A stretch of DNA of 64,000 bases from Sarcocystis neurona (GCA_000727475.1 KL647298.1:1883863-1947862), one strand, 5' to 3'; counted from the first letter of the stretch, positions 1 to 11,296 are shown. The notes: generated by a model from the sequence alone, not told the origin. Program-made: numbers and translations.

Positions 1-1000
1 AACGAGGCGCACAAGGAGCACCTTCAACAGCGTCGATTGCGACTGCATCACCCACACGCCCCAGACGCGAAGCCATATCAGCATACAAACGAAGACTCAC
101 GGCAGCCGAAGGAGAGTCGCAAAAGATTAGCGTCTGGCTCTCTGTGTCTGCCAGTACTCCCTCTCCTTACACCCCAGGTGGACCTTCTGCAGTGCCTGTA
201 CGTACACATCTGCGGTGAACATTTGTTCGCGTGTATACACGTTCGTGTTGGATGGACGTCTATATATGCGTCGGCATAGATGTGGCAGTGTATGCCTGTA
301 TATGTCTGTGCACGTGTATATATGTGCATGCGTGTATGGGTGTCTAGTGTGTATATGTGTGGGTGAGAGACCGTAGGTGTGACTTTACACTTACGTGTAT
401 ATATATATATGTGAATGCACACACCTATATGCCTGTGCAAGAAGCAGTGTATGTATGTATGTGTATGTATTATGTAGACGTATGGGTGGATGTACACGCA
501 TACACAGGCGTCTATGCGTCTTTTAGATGTATAGATTTGTATAGGAGTACGTGTGCATGCACACACAAATAAGGATGCGTCCGCATGTCCGTGTACGTAA
601 ATGTGTGTGAGTGTGTGTCTGTGTATGTGTGTGCATGCGTGGGTATTTGTTTGTAGCGCGAGAGATCCAGAGTCGCGTGTGTGGCACTTTCGTAGCCGAG
701 GACGCTCATCGTTTTGCACCTCCTAGTGAATACGTGTGGAGGTTGGCTCGTCAAGTATTATTTCGAGTGTATATACACCTCAGGTAGACGGCCCCACGCA
801 CACACACACACGTATGCATATATATATATATATATACGTACGCGCGTACATCCGTAAAATCATACATCACACATACATACACATACACACACATATAGAC
901 AGGCGCAAACATACATAGAGACACACACACAGATACACACGCACACGCACATACACGCGACTATATTTGCAGCTGTGAGTAGAGGTGCGGGTCACTGGCA
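1..1000. repeat. Simple-sequence DNA (TG/CA, TATG, CACA tracts)
   Basis: Dominated by short degenerate TGTG/TATG runs up to about 640 and by CACA/ATAC runs with a TA stretch between about 790 and 960. The open frames here are His/Thr/Tyr/Ile-rich translations of the repeats on both strands and do not look like protein. I see no gene. Confidence 0.8.
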
Positions 1001-1475
1001 GTGTTGGCAGAGATCTGCAAACGTGCGCAGCAGGAGCAGGGACCACCTATCCGCAGGCGGAGAGTGCGTATGCTACACTGCCTGAGTCAGCGAAAACGGA
1101 AGAAGAGAGGTGGGCAGGTGTGCATGCGAAGCCGCGCTCACTGCCTGCATAGCAGCAGCAGTTCCTGCTCTCCACGTGGACACAAAAAAAGTAAAACACC
1201 AGCGGAAACACACACATGGCACCACATGCAGCAATTCACGTTTAACATACCTGTACATACATGTATATATATATACGGCAACCAATCTCTCTATTCGCAT
1301 TGCTACCTTATCTCATTCTCGCAGCGGGAGTAGTGGCACGTCAGAAACATGTGAATATACACTGTATACGGGCGTCTACACCGAACCTTTTTTCATTACA
1401 TATGTATGTATGGATGTATACATATACACATAGATAGAGATAAATATATATGTATACATACGGCAACAAATTTTT
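1001..1475. other. Spacer without a recognised gene
   Basis: Mixed-composition DNA with two short CAG clusters and TATG/ATAC tracts near 1250-1290 and 1395-1460. It lies just beyond the stop codon of the large minus-strand frame, so it may be its 3' untranslated region. No poly(A) signal was assigned. Confidence 0.5.
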
Positions 1476-4400
1476 TTATTTGTATTGCTTTCTTACCTCA
1501 CTCTCAAGGCGAGAGCAATGGCCTCTGGTAGCGTGCGGAGACAGCCAACAAACAGCAGCTTCCGCAGTCTTCAAGTCTAAAGCTGCAGCAGTGATAGATG
1601 GACTCTCGGCGGCAGCAGCCGCAGCAGCCCCCACAGCACCTGCCTCATTGCCAGTAACGCCTTCTACGTCCGCAGCACTTTCTCCACCATACGCAGTCCC
1701 AGCTCCTGCGACAGCACCAGCTGCAGCAGGACTTGCTGCAGCAGCACCTGCGACATCCCCCGTGGCACAAGGAGCAGCACCAGCAGCAGGAGCAGCGAGG
1801 GGGAAGACACCAGCAGCAGCACCAGCAGGAACGTGGTTCGTGGCACTCGTAGGGAGAGGAGCACTAGCAGCAGCAGAATCCCGGTGACCCACCACGTCAG
1901 CAGGAGGGCCCTGCAGAATTGCCTGTTGCTGCTGCTCTGCGGAGCTGACTGAAAATGAATCTTCCCCCTTACCTGTCCTTCCTCGTCGTTGTCCGTGGGG
2001 GCGTCTGCCCTGCTTGCGCTGCTCCGAAGACATCTGCGAGCCGAGGCACTGCTGCTGCCGTCGCCGCAGCAGCGGTTGTCGCTGCTTCTGCTTTTCGCAG
2101 CGAAGCTGCTGGTGAAAAACGGCCGCTCTCTCCTCCTGGCGGATCCACAAGGGACATCGTTGGCTGGGATGCTGCTGCTGCTGCTGTCCTCCTTGTCGGT
2201 GCTGCTCTCTGTGCCGCTGCTGGAGGACCCGCCCGTCAGATCGCAGCTGACCTTCCTTCGCGAAATGTCGGTTTTGGTCTCCTTGATGCACCTCAAGCAG
2301 CGTCTGCTGTCCTCGCTGCAGCAGCGCCTTCCGCTGTTGACCTCTCTCTTCCTGCTGCAGTGTGTCAAAAAGACGCTGCTCCTGCTGCTGCTGTTTCAGC
2401 AAAGTGTAAAGCCACCGGAGGGTGCCCAAAGTGCAGATGCGCAGCAAGTTGACCGGTTCTGCCCTCATCGCAGACGTCCAGACTCTCTCAATAGGCATGG
2501 CAGATATCCTACTGTTAGCACTCCTGCTGTTATCGCTCATGGTTGACGCGCTGCTGACACTGTCGCTGTTGCCGCTCCTGTTGCCGCTGTAGCTGCCGCT
2601 GCTGCTTTCGCTGCTGCTGTCCCTACTGCTGGCGTTGCCACTTCTGCTTTCTTCACCGCTACTGCTGCCTGCGTCACTGCTACTGCTACTGGCACTGCCT
2701 CTGCTCCTGCAGTCTCTTGTGCGTGTACCTGTGCGGTCTCTGTCAAGTCCCTTACCGGAAAACGCCCTGCTGCTGCTGCTGAAGAGGAAAGCGATACAGC
2801 AGATGACGGCCTGGCGAGGCAGCGATCCACTCACGACAACGGGGAACGCAGTTGCAGCTAGTCGTCCACCTGCTCCTCCTGCTGCAGTTGAATACGCGGC
2901 TGCTGTAGATGCTGCTGCTGCTGCACGTGGACCTGCTGCTGCTGCATCTTCACGTGCTACTACTGCTGCGTATGGGTCTGCTGCTGCTGCTTCTTCCAAC
3001 AGCGACACTGCTGGTGCACGAGAACAGTCTGCTGCATCACGTGCAACTGACGACGCTGCGAACGCGTCCGACGGCATTACTCCTCTTGCTCCACCTGCGT
3101 AGGAACTCGACTCCTTTCTTGCTAGGAGGAGACGAGGCCCTGCTGCTGCTGGTGCTGCTGAGACTGTGCGACACCGGGCTGCCCTCAAAAGGCGTGCAGA
3201 GGTCGTCCGTACGGCAACTGGTGCAGTCACTGCTGCTGGTTCACCTGCAGGGCTGGTTGCTGCCGTTGCTGCCGCAGCACGCCGCTCTACTGTTGCAGCT
3301 GGTGGCGCCGCTGCTGCCGCTGACTGAGCTGCGCCAGGTGCTTCTTCGGCTGCCTTCTCTGCTTGGGACGCACTATATGCTGGTCTTGCCGCTGTCGCCG
3401 CGGCTGCCGTCGCTGCAGAGCTTTCATCGGTCGCTACAGCAGTCTTTGCATGAAGCAGCAGCCCCGCCGGCTTTGTAGTAGACTCATACGAACTCTGCAA
3501 TACAAAGTGACCGGCTTGCCGGTAGAGTGGTGGTGCCGGCATGTCCTTCTGCTGTCGCTGCAGCTGGTTTTGCGCCAGTAGCTGCTGCACTTGCAGGTCG
3601 CGTGATTGCTGCTGCTGCAGCTGTGATTGCTCTAAAAGTGGGCCTTGCTGCGGCAGCATGTGCGGCTGTTGTGTCGCTGAGACTGCAGCAGCGCAACGCA
3701 GAGCTGCTGCAGCAACGCTCTCCCAATTCCTCCGACTTCCCCGTTGCTCTGCAGCAGACGCTGCTGCCGCTGTTCCCACGACTGAAGTGGCTGCTGCTGC
3801 TGCTGCCACGCCCGCTCTTGCTGCAGCTGCTCGCCTCAAACACGTGGAGCCATCAGCAAATTCTGGTGATGTTGCAGCGCAGGTTGCTGGTGATGCGGCT
3901 GCGTCAGCTGCTACTTCTGGGCACGCAGCGACCTGCAGGGCTGCAGCAGTCAGCAGATTTCCGAGGTCAAGTGCGAAGCTCTCCACTGTGGCCGGGGGCG
4001 ACACGCGTGCGGCGACCGGGGGGTAGGCAGGCGGCAGAGCAGCGGGAGCAAGAGCTGCTGGAGCAGGCGCTGCTGCTGCAGGAGCAGCAGCGGCCGGAGT
4101 ACAAGCAGCGGCGAAAGGAGGTTCACTGACATTACTAGACAGAGCAGCAGCAGTGACGGAAGGAGCAAATACAGCGGAGGCGGAAGCAGTGCCGCGAGTG
4201 GCAGCGGCAGGACGGGTGGCAGGAGCAGACGCTGCAGCCCGCACAGCAGCACAGGCAGCAGCGCCACCTTCTGTCGCATGCGCTGTAGTATCTTTGGTCG
4301 CGCCTTCTTCTTGTGCTGCTGATGTGTGCATGCTTCCATCGTCTGCTTCGGCAGCTGCTGCTGGCAACGAAGAGACGCCGCTCGCGAGCTGCTGCATTAG

Positions 4401-7400
4401 CGGTCGAAGCAGTTGGTGCAGCAGCAGATCCGCTAGCTGCTGAAGCCCCAGTCGAGCCATAGAGCGCAACAGAAGCGAGCAGTCCCGCAGCGGCACAAGC
4501 GCAGCAGCAGCAGCAGAGGAAGACGAAGGGCCAGCGGCCGAAGGCGTGGCCGCAGCAGCAACAGCAGTACGCGGTTCAACATCAGGGGGACAGGAAGAAG
4601 TGTTAGCAGTAACAGGGCCCGGAGGAGGGGAGGCACTGTCGAAAGACACACTAGCGCCTGCAGGAGCAGCGCCATCATCCGGCGAAGCAAGGGACGCAGA
4701 GAGAAAAGCTGTCTTGGCAGGCAGTGGGTGAGAAGGAAGCAATAAGGCGCCAGCAGCAGCGTCACCAGGAAGACGCGCAGCAGGCGCACCAGGACCCTCT
4801 CCTCTGGCCGCACCCACCGAACCAGAAGCAGCAGGAGAGGCAGAAGTCGGCGTGGGAAACACGTTGTCAGCAACTCCGACGGGAAGTCTGCAGCTACCTG
4901 CTTCACGCCCTTCCTGCTGGTCGAGCAGGAGCGAAGACAGCAGCTGCTGCAGCTGCTCTCCTATCGACTGCAACACTCGCGGGGGAGGCACGTAATTTAC
5001 GCGTGCGCACGCCTCTATCACCAGCGTCAACAGTTGAAAGCCCGCAACTGCAGGAGCCACAGCAGCAGCACCAGCAACACCAGCAGCAGGAGCGCCCGCA
5101 GCAGCAAGAGCACCTGCAGCAGCAGGAGCACCAACAGCAGCAGGAGCACCAGCGCCAGCAGGAGAACCACCATCAGCAGGACCACCAGCACCAGCAGGAG
5201 CACCAGCACCAGCAGGAGCACCAGCAGCAGCAGCACCAGCGGCAGCAAGGGAAGTACGAGGGAGCGGCAGCGTTGCTGCAGCTGGAGCAGCAGCAGCAGC
5301 AACAGAAGACACGGCAGCCGCGGCGACGTCGCCTGCAGGTGCTGTAGCAGTTGACCTCGCATGCGATATCCTGCTCTGAAGTAGGAAAAGTTGCAGCATA
5401 AAGGGAAACGTAAGAGGTAGGAACGCAGGAAAAACGTCTTTGCTGCTGTAGGGTTGCAGCAGCCGAGTGAGCCCACTAATGCCCCGCGCCACCAGCGCTG
5501 CCGGGAGCTGCGCTTGCAGTAGTCTGCTGCTGCTGCTGATATGCTGCTGGTCTGCGGCGGAGACATCCATCTCTGATACACCAGGGGGCTCAGCTGCTGC
5601 AGCAGCTTCCGCGACGGACTTAACGGCAGCTGCGTCTCGGTCGGCCCCTGCGTCACCTGCGTAGGGTGCTGCGGCTGCAGCAGCCGCTGCGCGCGAGCCG
5701 GCGGCTGCTCCTGCTGCTGCGGCAGCCCAGCCACCTGCGGCAACGAGCCCTGTGGCTTGTACGCGTGAGCCCCTCCCCGTGGCAGCAGTTGCTGCCTTCG
5801 CGTTGTTGCCAGTCGCCAGCACGCCTGCAGGAGTTTCTTGTCCTTTCGAGCCTGACGCTGCGCGTGCTGCGTTAATAAAGCCTCGTGCTGCTACAGCCAC
5901 CATCGCAGCCGTTGCCGGCCCTGCAGTCCCCTCCGCGGCAGCTGCGAGTGTAGCGGCTTCTCCTCCGACTGCTGCTGTCGCAGCTGCTGCTTCGCCTGCT
6001 CCCCGACACGCGTCGACCTCACTGCACGGTCTCACACATGCTGCTGCTGCTGTTGCCGCGTCTCCCCTGCTATCTTTATCCGCTGCTGCTGCTGCTGTCC
6101 TCCCTCTAGTGACCTGCACCTCTTTGGCACCTGCTCCTCCTGGAGAGTCGTCGCCCGTCGCGTCTTCTTCTCGACCTGCTGCTGCGTCTTCTGGACCTGG
6201 CGGTGCACCTCCTCCTGCTGCTGCGTCTTGCCTACCTGCTATCATGGCGTCTTCTCTCCCCGCTGCTGCATCTCCTCCTGCTGCTGCGTCTTGCTTACCA
6301 GCTGCTGCGTCTTCTCCCCTATGTGTTACACTTACGGCTGGTAGTGGTGGGCCAGTTGCTGTCGACGACGCGCTTCGTACATATACGTGTGGGCTGCACA
6401 CAAGCCTCACGCTGCTACGATCGTTGCTGCTGTGAGAGGAGCTGTAGCACGCAAGAATTTGCAGTCGCTTGAAAATAGCAGAAACCAAGCGCCTACGCAC
6501 AGCCCACAAACACGCAATTTGCTGCCGCTGCTGCTGGGTGTGCTGCTGCTGCATGTGTTGCGGCTGCCGCTGCGTGTGCTGGTGTTGCTGCTGCTGCTGT
6601 GCCTCGTGCCGCATGTGCTGCCGGTGCTGTTGCTGGTGGTGCTGCTCGTTCTCGTGCTGCTGCTGCTCCTGCTGCATGAACCTCTGCTGCCGCTGTGTGT
6701 GTCTTCGCTGCCCAAAACTTGCAGAGTCCAAGCAGACGCCACACTGCTGCTGCTGTTGAGAAGGCGGGTTTACTGCTGCAGCTGCCCCTCGGCCGGACCT
6801 TCCCCGCTTGCAGTTCGAGCGCGTTGCAACAGAAAAATTCCCATCCGACGACTCGCCGTCGATGCTCCTGCGGCACCTGCCGTGGCTTCCTCTGTCGTTG
6901 CAGGGCCTCCCCACGCTCGTGCTGCTGTTGTTCTCGCTCTCCCTGCTGCTGCTTGTGCCCCTGTCCTGTCTTCTTCGGTTGTCGCTGCCGCTACTCTCTT
7001 TGCTGCTGCTATATCTTCTGCTGCTGCGTCTCCTGCTGCTGGCGTTGCTTGCGCAGGTCTCGCACTTGCTGCTCTTCTTGCGCCCCGGCGCGCTTCTCCT
7101 GGGGCTGCTGTGGGTGTCCTTGCTGCTGCGCGTTCCGCAGTGCGTGGTGCTGCTGCTGCTGCCGCTCGCGCGCCAGACAGGAGCGTTGCCGTTGCGTAGC
7201 CTTATGCCTCTGTGGCTGCTGTTGCCGCTCCGATGTCTGCGGCGGCTGCTCCGGGGAAGTGAACGGGAAGACGGTAGCACGTCGTCCGCAGAGCGCTTCC
7301 CGCTGCAGCACTTGGTTGGCCTGCTGGCAGTGCTGCTGCTGGGGCTGCTGGTGGTGCTGCTACTGGGGCTGCTGGTGGGACTGCTGGTGGAGCTGCTGCT

Positions 7401-8894
7401 GACCGCCCTGCCAAAGCAGCTGCTACTGCTGGCGCCGCCACCGCTCCTGTGACTCCCGTCGTTGTGGGGTAGCGACAGGGCTGCAAGACTCCAGGAGAGG
7501 CGCAGCAGGTCGTGAAGGAGCAGCGTCGGCGTTCTCTGTAACAGCTGCTGCAAAACGGCAAGTAAAGCTGCTGCTGCTGCTGAGCCATCCACGCAGGCGG
7601 TCTGTGGCGTCTGCTGAGCTCCTCGCATCGTAGAGGAAGACCTCACACGTTGTTCTGCTGCGTGTGTTGCCCTGCTACCGGTGCTGCCTTCCAAGTAACT
7701 GCTGTTGCTGCTGCTGCTCCAGCCGCTCACGGATAGGCTGCTGCTGCTGCGGCCACAAGCAAACAAATCGTCAGTTTGACTACGGCGCGTCTGGTATTCT
7801 AGCGCATCAAGCAACATATGTACAACGTCGTCTTGCAGCATCCCCGCTGCCTGCTGCAGCTGCTTTGACTGCCGATACAAAAGCAGCCATTCCTTCTTCT
7901 GCTGTTGCTCTTTTTCCCCATCCGTACGACCGGCTACGTGGCTGTCCTCCTCCTGCTGCTGCCTCAGCTGTTGCTGCAAGAGCTGCTCCCCCTCGACCTG
8001 CTGCTGCACCCGTCTTTCCTCCTGCCCGCCCAACATCCGCCTCTGCTGATGCGCATGCAGCCGCTGCTGCTGTTGCTCTGCATCCCGTTGCTCACGTCGC
8101 CGCAACTGCGAATGTTTATCCCGCTGCTGCTGCTGCTCATCTTCTTGCTGCTTTCCGTTTTGCTCCTGCGTGCCGTCCTCCTCCCGCTGCGCCTCCTGCC
8201 TCTGCTGCCCACCCTCCTGCTCTTGCTGCTGGGCCTGCTGCCGCCGCTGTGGATCCTGCCGCCGCAACCGCGCCTCCTGCCGCTGCAACCGCGCCTCCTG
8301 CCGCTGCTGCTTCTCCTGCTCCTGCTGCGCCGCCTGCTGCTGCTGCTGCGCCTCCTGCTGCAGGGTACAGATGCGCCGCTGCTTGAAGTTCACCAGGTGT
8401 TGCAGCGGCCAACAAATTTGGTGCAAACGCTGCGTAATACAACACCCCTGCTGTAGAGGCTGCAGGAGGAGCGATACAGAGGCGTAGCTAGGATTGTGTG
8501 CTGCTTGCGGCTGCAGGCCCCCAGCGTTGTCAATTACAGCACCCTGCTGCAGCAGCCGAGGCCCGCAGCAGCCGAACAGACAAGTTGTCGCGCTCCCTGT
8601 CAGACAGGCCGCTGCTGTGGCTCTTGCTTGTGCTGCGGTGCTTGCGTTTGCTGCGGCGCCTGCTTTTGCTGCGACGCCACCCGCTGCTGCGGTTGCTGTT
8701 CCTCCTGACGCTGCTGCTGTCACTGCAGGGCTTGCGACTCCTGCTGGTGCTGTTGTTGCTGCTGCTGCCCTCGCGACTGCTGCTGTTGCCACGGTGCCGG
8801 CTGCTGCTGCCGCTGGCATAAGACGCATTGCTGAGGTTTGCTGTGCGCCCACACCTGAGAGCGGGAGGTTGCTGCCTGCCGCCAGGTGCCGCAT
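1476..8894 (-). CDS. Giant low-complexity protein, 2472 codons open; function unknown
   Basis: A single minus-strand frame stays open for 7.4 kb from an ATG at 8894. Most of it is CTG/CAG repeat read as poly-Ala, poly-Gln and Ser-rich tracts. Between the tracts lie leucine-rich, amphipathic helical islands that look like real protein, for example around 7480-7560 (LLHDLLRLSWSLAAL), 4950-5040 (LVIEACARVNYVPPP) and 4430-4500 (LLRSMARLGLQQLADLL). Repeated helical units ending in 'ALA-RL-x-P'-type turns recall the organellar RNA-binding FASTK/RAP (octotricopeptide-like) proteins that are numerous in Apicomplexa. That resemblance is inference; no RAP block was identified. CAG-type repeats hold several frames open at once, so introns may be hidden and the true exon structure could switch frame. 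The start is the first ATG of the open frame and may not be the real one; similar Gln-rich sequence continues upstream to about 9106 in another frame. Confidence 0.4.
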   Translation of the reverse strand: MRHLAAGSNLPLSGVGAQQTSAMRLMPAAAAAGTVATAAVARAAAATTAPAGVASPAVTAAASGGTATAAAGGVAAKAGAAANASTAAQARATAAACLTGSATTCLFGCCGPRLLQQGAVIDNAGGLQPQAAHNPSYASVSLLLQPLQQGCCITQRLHQICWPLQHLVNFKQRRICTLQQEAQQQQQAAQQEQEKQQRQEARLQRQEARLRRQDPQRRQQAQQQEQEGGQQRQEAQREEDGTQEQNGKQQEDEQQQQRDKHSQLRRREQRDAEQQQQRLHAHQQRRMLGGQEERRVQQQVEGEQLLQQQLRQQQEEDSHVAGRTDGEKEQQQKKEWLLLYRQSKQLQQAAGMLQDDVVHMLLDALEYQTRRSQTDDLFACGRSSSSLSVSGWSSSSNSSYLEGSTGSRATHAAEQRVRSSSTMRGAQQTPQTACVDGSAAAAALLAVLQQLLQRTPTLLLHDLLRLSWSLAALSLPHNDGSHRSGGGASSSSCFGRAVSSSSTSSPTSSPSSSTTSSPSSSTASRPTKCCSGKRSADDVLPSSRSLPRSSRRRHRSGNSSHRGIRLRNGNAPVWRASGSSSSTTHCGTRSSKDTHSSPRRSAPGRKKSSKCETCASNASSRRRSSRRYSSSKESSGSDNRRRQDRGTSSSRESENNSSTSVGRPCNDRGSHGRCRRSIDGESSDGNFSVATRSNCKRGRSGRGAAAAVNPPSQQQQQCGVCLDSASFGQRRHTQRQQRFMQQEQQQHENEQHHQQQHRQHMRHEAQQQQQHQHTQRQPQHMQQQHTQQQRQQIACLWAVRRRLVSAIFKRLQILACYSSSHSSNDRSSVRLVCSPHVYVRSASSTATGPPLPAVSVTHRGEDAAAGKQDAAAGGDAAAGREDAMIAGRQDAAAGGGAPPGPEDAAAGREEDATGDDSPGGAGAKEVQVTRGRTAAAAADKDSRGDAATAAAACVRPCSEVDACRGAGEAAAATAAVGGEAATLAAAAEGTAGPATAAMVAVAARGFINAARAASGSKGQETPAGVLATGNNAKAATAATGRGSRVQATGLVAAGGWAAAAAGAAAGSRAAAAAAAAPYAGDAGADRDAAAVKSVAEAAAAAEPPGVSEMDVSAADQQHISSSSRLLQAQLPAALVARGISGLTRLLQPYSSKDVFPAFLPLTFPFMLQLFLLQSRISHARSTATAPAGDVAAAAVSSVAAAAAPAAATLPLPRTSLAAAGAAAAGAPAGAGAPAGAGGPADGGSPAGAGAPAAVGAPAAAGALAAAGAPAAGVAGAAAVAPAVAGFQLLTLVIEACARVNYVPPPRVLQSIGEQLQQLLSSLLLDQQEGREAGSCRLPVGVADNVFPTPTSASPAASGSVGAARGEGPGAPAARLPGDAAAGALLLPSHPLPAKTAFLSASLASPDDGAAPAGASVSFDSASPPPGPVTANTSSCPPDVEPRTAVAAAATPSAAGPSSSSAAAAALVPLRDCSLLLRSMARLGLQQLADLLLHQLLRPLMQQLASGVSSLPAAAAEADDGSMHTSAAQEEGATKDTTAHATEGGAAACAAVRAAASAPATRPAAATRGTASASAVFAPSVTAAALSSNVSEPPFAAACTPAAAAPAAAAPAPAALAPAALPPAYPPVAARVSPPATVESFALDLGNLLTAAALQVAACPEVAADAAASPATCAATSPEFADGSTCLRRAAAARAGVAAAAAATSVVGTAAAASAAEQRGSRRNWESVAAAALRCAAAVSATQQPHMLPQQGPLLEQSQLQQQQSRDLQVQQLLAQNQLQRQQKDMPAPPLYRQAGHFVLQSSYESTTKPAGLLLHAKTAVATDESSAATAAAATAARPAYSASQAEKAAEEAPGAAQSAAAAAPPAATVERRAAAATAATSPAGEPAAVTAPVAVRTTSARLLRAARCRTVSAAPAAAGPRLLLARKESSSYAGGARGVMPSDAFAASSVARDAADCSRAPAVSLLEEAAAADPYAAVVAREDAAAAGPRAAAAASTAAAYSTAAGGAGGRLAATAFPVVVSGSLPRQAVICCIAFLFSSSSRAFSGKGLDRDRTGTRTRDCRSRGSASSSSSDAGSSSGEESRSGNASSRDSSSESSSGSYSGNRSGNSDSVSSASTMSDNSRSANSRISAMPIERVWTSAMRAEPVNLLRICTLGTLRWLYTLLKQQQQEQRLFDTLQQEERGQQRKALLQRGQQTLLEVHQGDQNRHFAKEGQLRSDGRVLQQRHREQHRQGGQQQQQHPSQRCPLWIRQEERAAVFHQQLRCEKQKQRQPLLRRRQQQCLGSQMSSEQRKQGRRPHGQRRGRTGKGEDSFSVSSAEQQQQAILQGPPADVVGHRDSAAASAPLPTSATNHVPAGAAAGVFPLAAPAAGAAPCATGDVAGAAAASPAAAGAVAGAGTAYGGESAADVEGVTGNEAGAVGAAAAAAAESPSITAAALDLKTAEAAVCWLSPHATRGHCSRLESEVRKQYK

Positions 8895-9210
8895 AGAAAA
8901 GGAATCGAGGAGTCGGTGCTGTTGTTGCTGCTGAAGGGCCTGCTGCTGCTAAGCGTCTGCTGCTGCTGCTGCAGACAGCGACTGCTGTTCCTTCTGGTAG
9001 CGGTAGACTGCAACCCGCTGCGGCTGGTCCGACCGAGTCGCAGCCAGATGTGTTGCTGCGCGCACCTGCAGCAGCTGTAGCACGAGCAACTCTCGTGCCT
9101 TACCAACAGCAGCAGTGCGTGTCCATCAGCAGCAGACCCAGTCGCTCAGCAGCACGACAGAACGTCTTCTTGCAGCAGCAGCGCGAAGAGCAGCTGCCAG
9201 GCGTGCAGCA
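8895..9210 (-). other. CAG/CTG-rich DNA upstream of the giant frame
   Basis: Trinucleotide repeats continue past the ATG at 8894. A minus-strand frame (8720-9106) reads Gln- and Ser-rich sequence. It may be an upstream exon of the giant gene or 5' untranslated sequence; I cannot decide. Confidence 0.3.
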
Positions 9211-9227
9211 ATGATACGAGAACTGCT

Positions 9228-9251
9228 TCATATATATATATATATATATAC
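9228..9251. repeat. (TA)n microsatellite
   Basis: An uninterrupted run of TA dinucleotides, roughly eleven units, marks the right end of the trinucleotide block. Confidence 0.9.
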
Positions 9252-10380
9252 GGGTACACATTTGTGAGAACCCGTGTATACCGGTACGTTTTTTTTGTCC
9301 TTATACGTATGTATGTGGATATGTGTATATTTCTTGCACAGCGGCAGAGTACTCGCAGATGTGAATAGGCTTGTGTATTACTTCAACAGGGGCCGAGTCC
9401 TCACAGGCGCTCACTTATAAAGCAGCTCTGTTTATATGAAATATATACGTAGGCGTAGAGGTGGAGAAGGCTACCGGAGAAGTGCGTGTAGACGTGCAGC
9501 CGCGAACTCTGGACGTCTATGCTCTCGGCCTTTTCTTCCTAAAGAAACGGGAATTTTACTGGTGTGCCCTGCAGCTCTAGCACAGGAAGATAAACTCTGT
9601 GCGAAAGGAGTCTTTGCAGAGATCGTAGTGACAGCTGAAGGCGTTGCAAGGACCTGAGAGACTGAAGTCGACGCGCGGCTGCCGTTGCTGCTGCTGCTGC
9701 TGTCTGTGAAGTGTACGTACAGCCGGTGAAGCGCGTGTACGTAAGGCGACACCCACCTACCCGGAGTGACGTATGTACAGCGACAGCGATTCGCAGGGAG
9801 TAATCTTCGATCAATACAGACAGGAATTTAGACAAGTAAATAAAGAGCGACAGCCAAGTAAGCCAAAGACACGGGCCCAAATCCGACGTGTGAGCATCTC
9901 CCCACGCAGATATGTGTGTCAGAGCCGCACTGACATGTGGTCAAGCAGATGCGCCTACGCACACGCTTGTAACTCTGGCGGCCGTATAGTTTATCGTTAG
10001 TAGTACGTCAGTATTTGGTCGTCTTCACGTCGTTAACACTCGTTCTCGATTAATATAAGCATCTTTGAGAAGTGCTTCTGCAGGACGTCGTTTCCAACAA
10101 GTCGAAAGATTTGTCCGTCACTCAGTATTGCTCCTGTGCGGCCTTACAGGACGAAAGACCACACAAACGCATATAAATTTAGTTAGCTGTACATTTACCT
10201 GCCTCTCTATCTACGTAGTAGTACGGGCATGTGTATGGGCAGCGGTGACATGGCGACGTGGAGAGGTACGTGACTTAGGAGAAGAAGAAAAGACAGCGCG
10301 AGTTGACGAAGATTTCTCGAGAAGGTCTTTTCTAAAGTGCACGTATCTAGTCGTTTTCTTGCGTTCTTTCCACGAGCCCG
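9252..10380. other. Intergenic DNA, nothing recognised
   Basis: Mixed-composition sequence with TATG/GTAT tracts at 9300-9330 and one short CTG run at 9685-9705. Open frames on both strands are short and share no recognisable motif. It could be a divergent upstream region between the minus-strand giant frame and the plus-strand segment near 11 kb. Confidence 0.4.
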
Positions 10381-10639
10381 CAGCTTAGCGCGAACAGAAA
10401 GGGGTGTGTGCAGCAGCAGCAGTAGCGGCGACGCCGGGGGCGCTGTGTTTCTTCGGCAGTCCGCCCGCGGCTTGGGACAAAATTTCTCGGGTTCTCTACT
10501 GCCTGCCGGTGTGTGCTACTTAAGCGGCAGTCGCAGTGGCCGAGAAAAATTCAGCCGTTGTTGGAGAAGAGCAGCGCGTCACTGTCGAGGACGGCCACAC
10601 GCGTAAAAACAGCAGAAAAGGACAGGTATTGCCGCCCCT

Positions 10640-10775
10640 GCCCCAGAAGGACCGGTGGCTGCAGCAGGAGAAGCACCAGCAGCAGTGTGGGTAGCGGCTG
10701 CAGCAGCAGAAGCCGCAGCACCAGCAGCAGTGTGGGTAGCGGCTGCAGCAGGAGTAGCAGCAAAGCAGCTGCAGG
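10640..10775. repeat. GCA trinucleotide repeat with an internal duplication
   Basis: GCA/GCAG runs in which a segment reading AAVWVAAAA in the plus-strand alanine frame occurs twice (about 10680-10700 and 10725-10745). This is a short internal tandem duplication within the repeat. Confidence 0.6.
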
Positions 10776-11044
10776 GTAGCGCAGCCGGGACGACGCTCTG
10801 CTCTAGCCGGACGGCAGGTCGGCAAGCGGCGGCGCCACACAGCTGTCGCAGCAGAAGAAGAAGCGCCGAGGCTACGACGCAACAAAAAGCGGAAGCTGAC
10901 TGGCGAAACAGCGAAGATACCGGTCGTTTCCTCGTCAGCGTGTGTGGTCCGACGGCTTTCGCGCACCTGCTGCTGCTGCCGCTCCCGCTCTCCGCAGCAT
11001 GCGCATGTGTCTCACTCAGCTGCGCGTGCGCGCATGCGCGCACG

Positions 11045-11215
11045 CGCAGCTGCAGCACAGCCGCTGCAGCCTCGATCGTCAGGAGAGCGCTGGGTGCCGC
11101 TAGACAGTGTCTTCCCTGCTCGGGCGGCGGGCTTCTTCCGCGTGAATGGGGAAATCGAAGATTTGCTGCCCACGTTGTCGCAGAAGCGGGGCCGGCTGTT
11201 CGTCTTTGAGTGTAC
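11045..11215 (+). CDS. Possible exon of an unrecognised gene
   Basis: A plus-strand frame reads non-repetitive, protein-like sequence with VPLDSVFPARAAGFFRVNG and IEDLLPTLSQKRGRLFVFE. It ends at a GT-ACGG donor-like site inside the codon after FVFE. The segment is hydrophobic/charged balanced and contrasts with the Arg/Ser/Cys-rich readings of the other frames. Upstream the same frame enters CTG/GCG repeats, so the 5' limit is unclear. I recognise no family. The opposite strand has a 274-codon frame (10579-11403) that reads less like protein. Direction is therefore favoured, not proven. Confidence 0.3.
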
Positions 11216-11296
11216 GGACACCTCTGACCGTGGACTCGCTGGACGAGGCGGCCCCGGTTGATTTCCGTGCAGCAACAACTGGGCAGCCGTGTGTTC

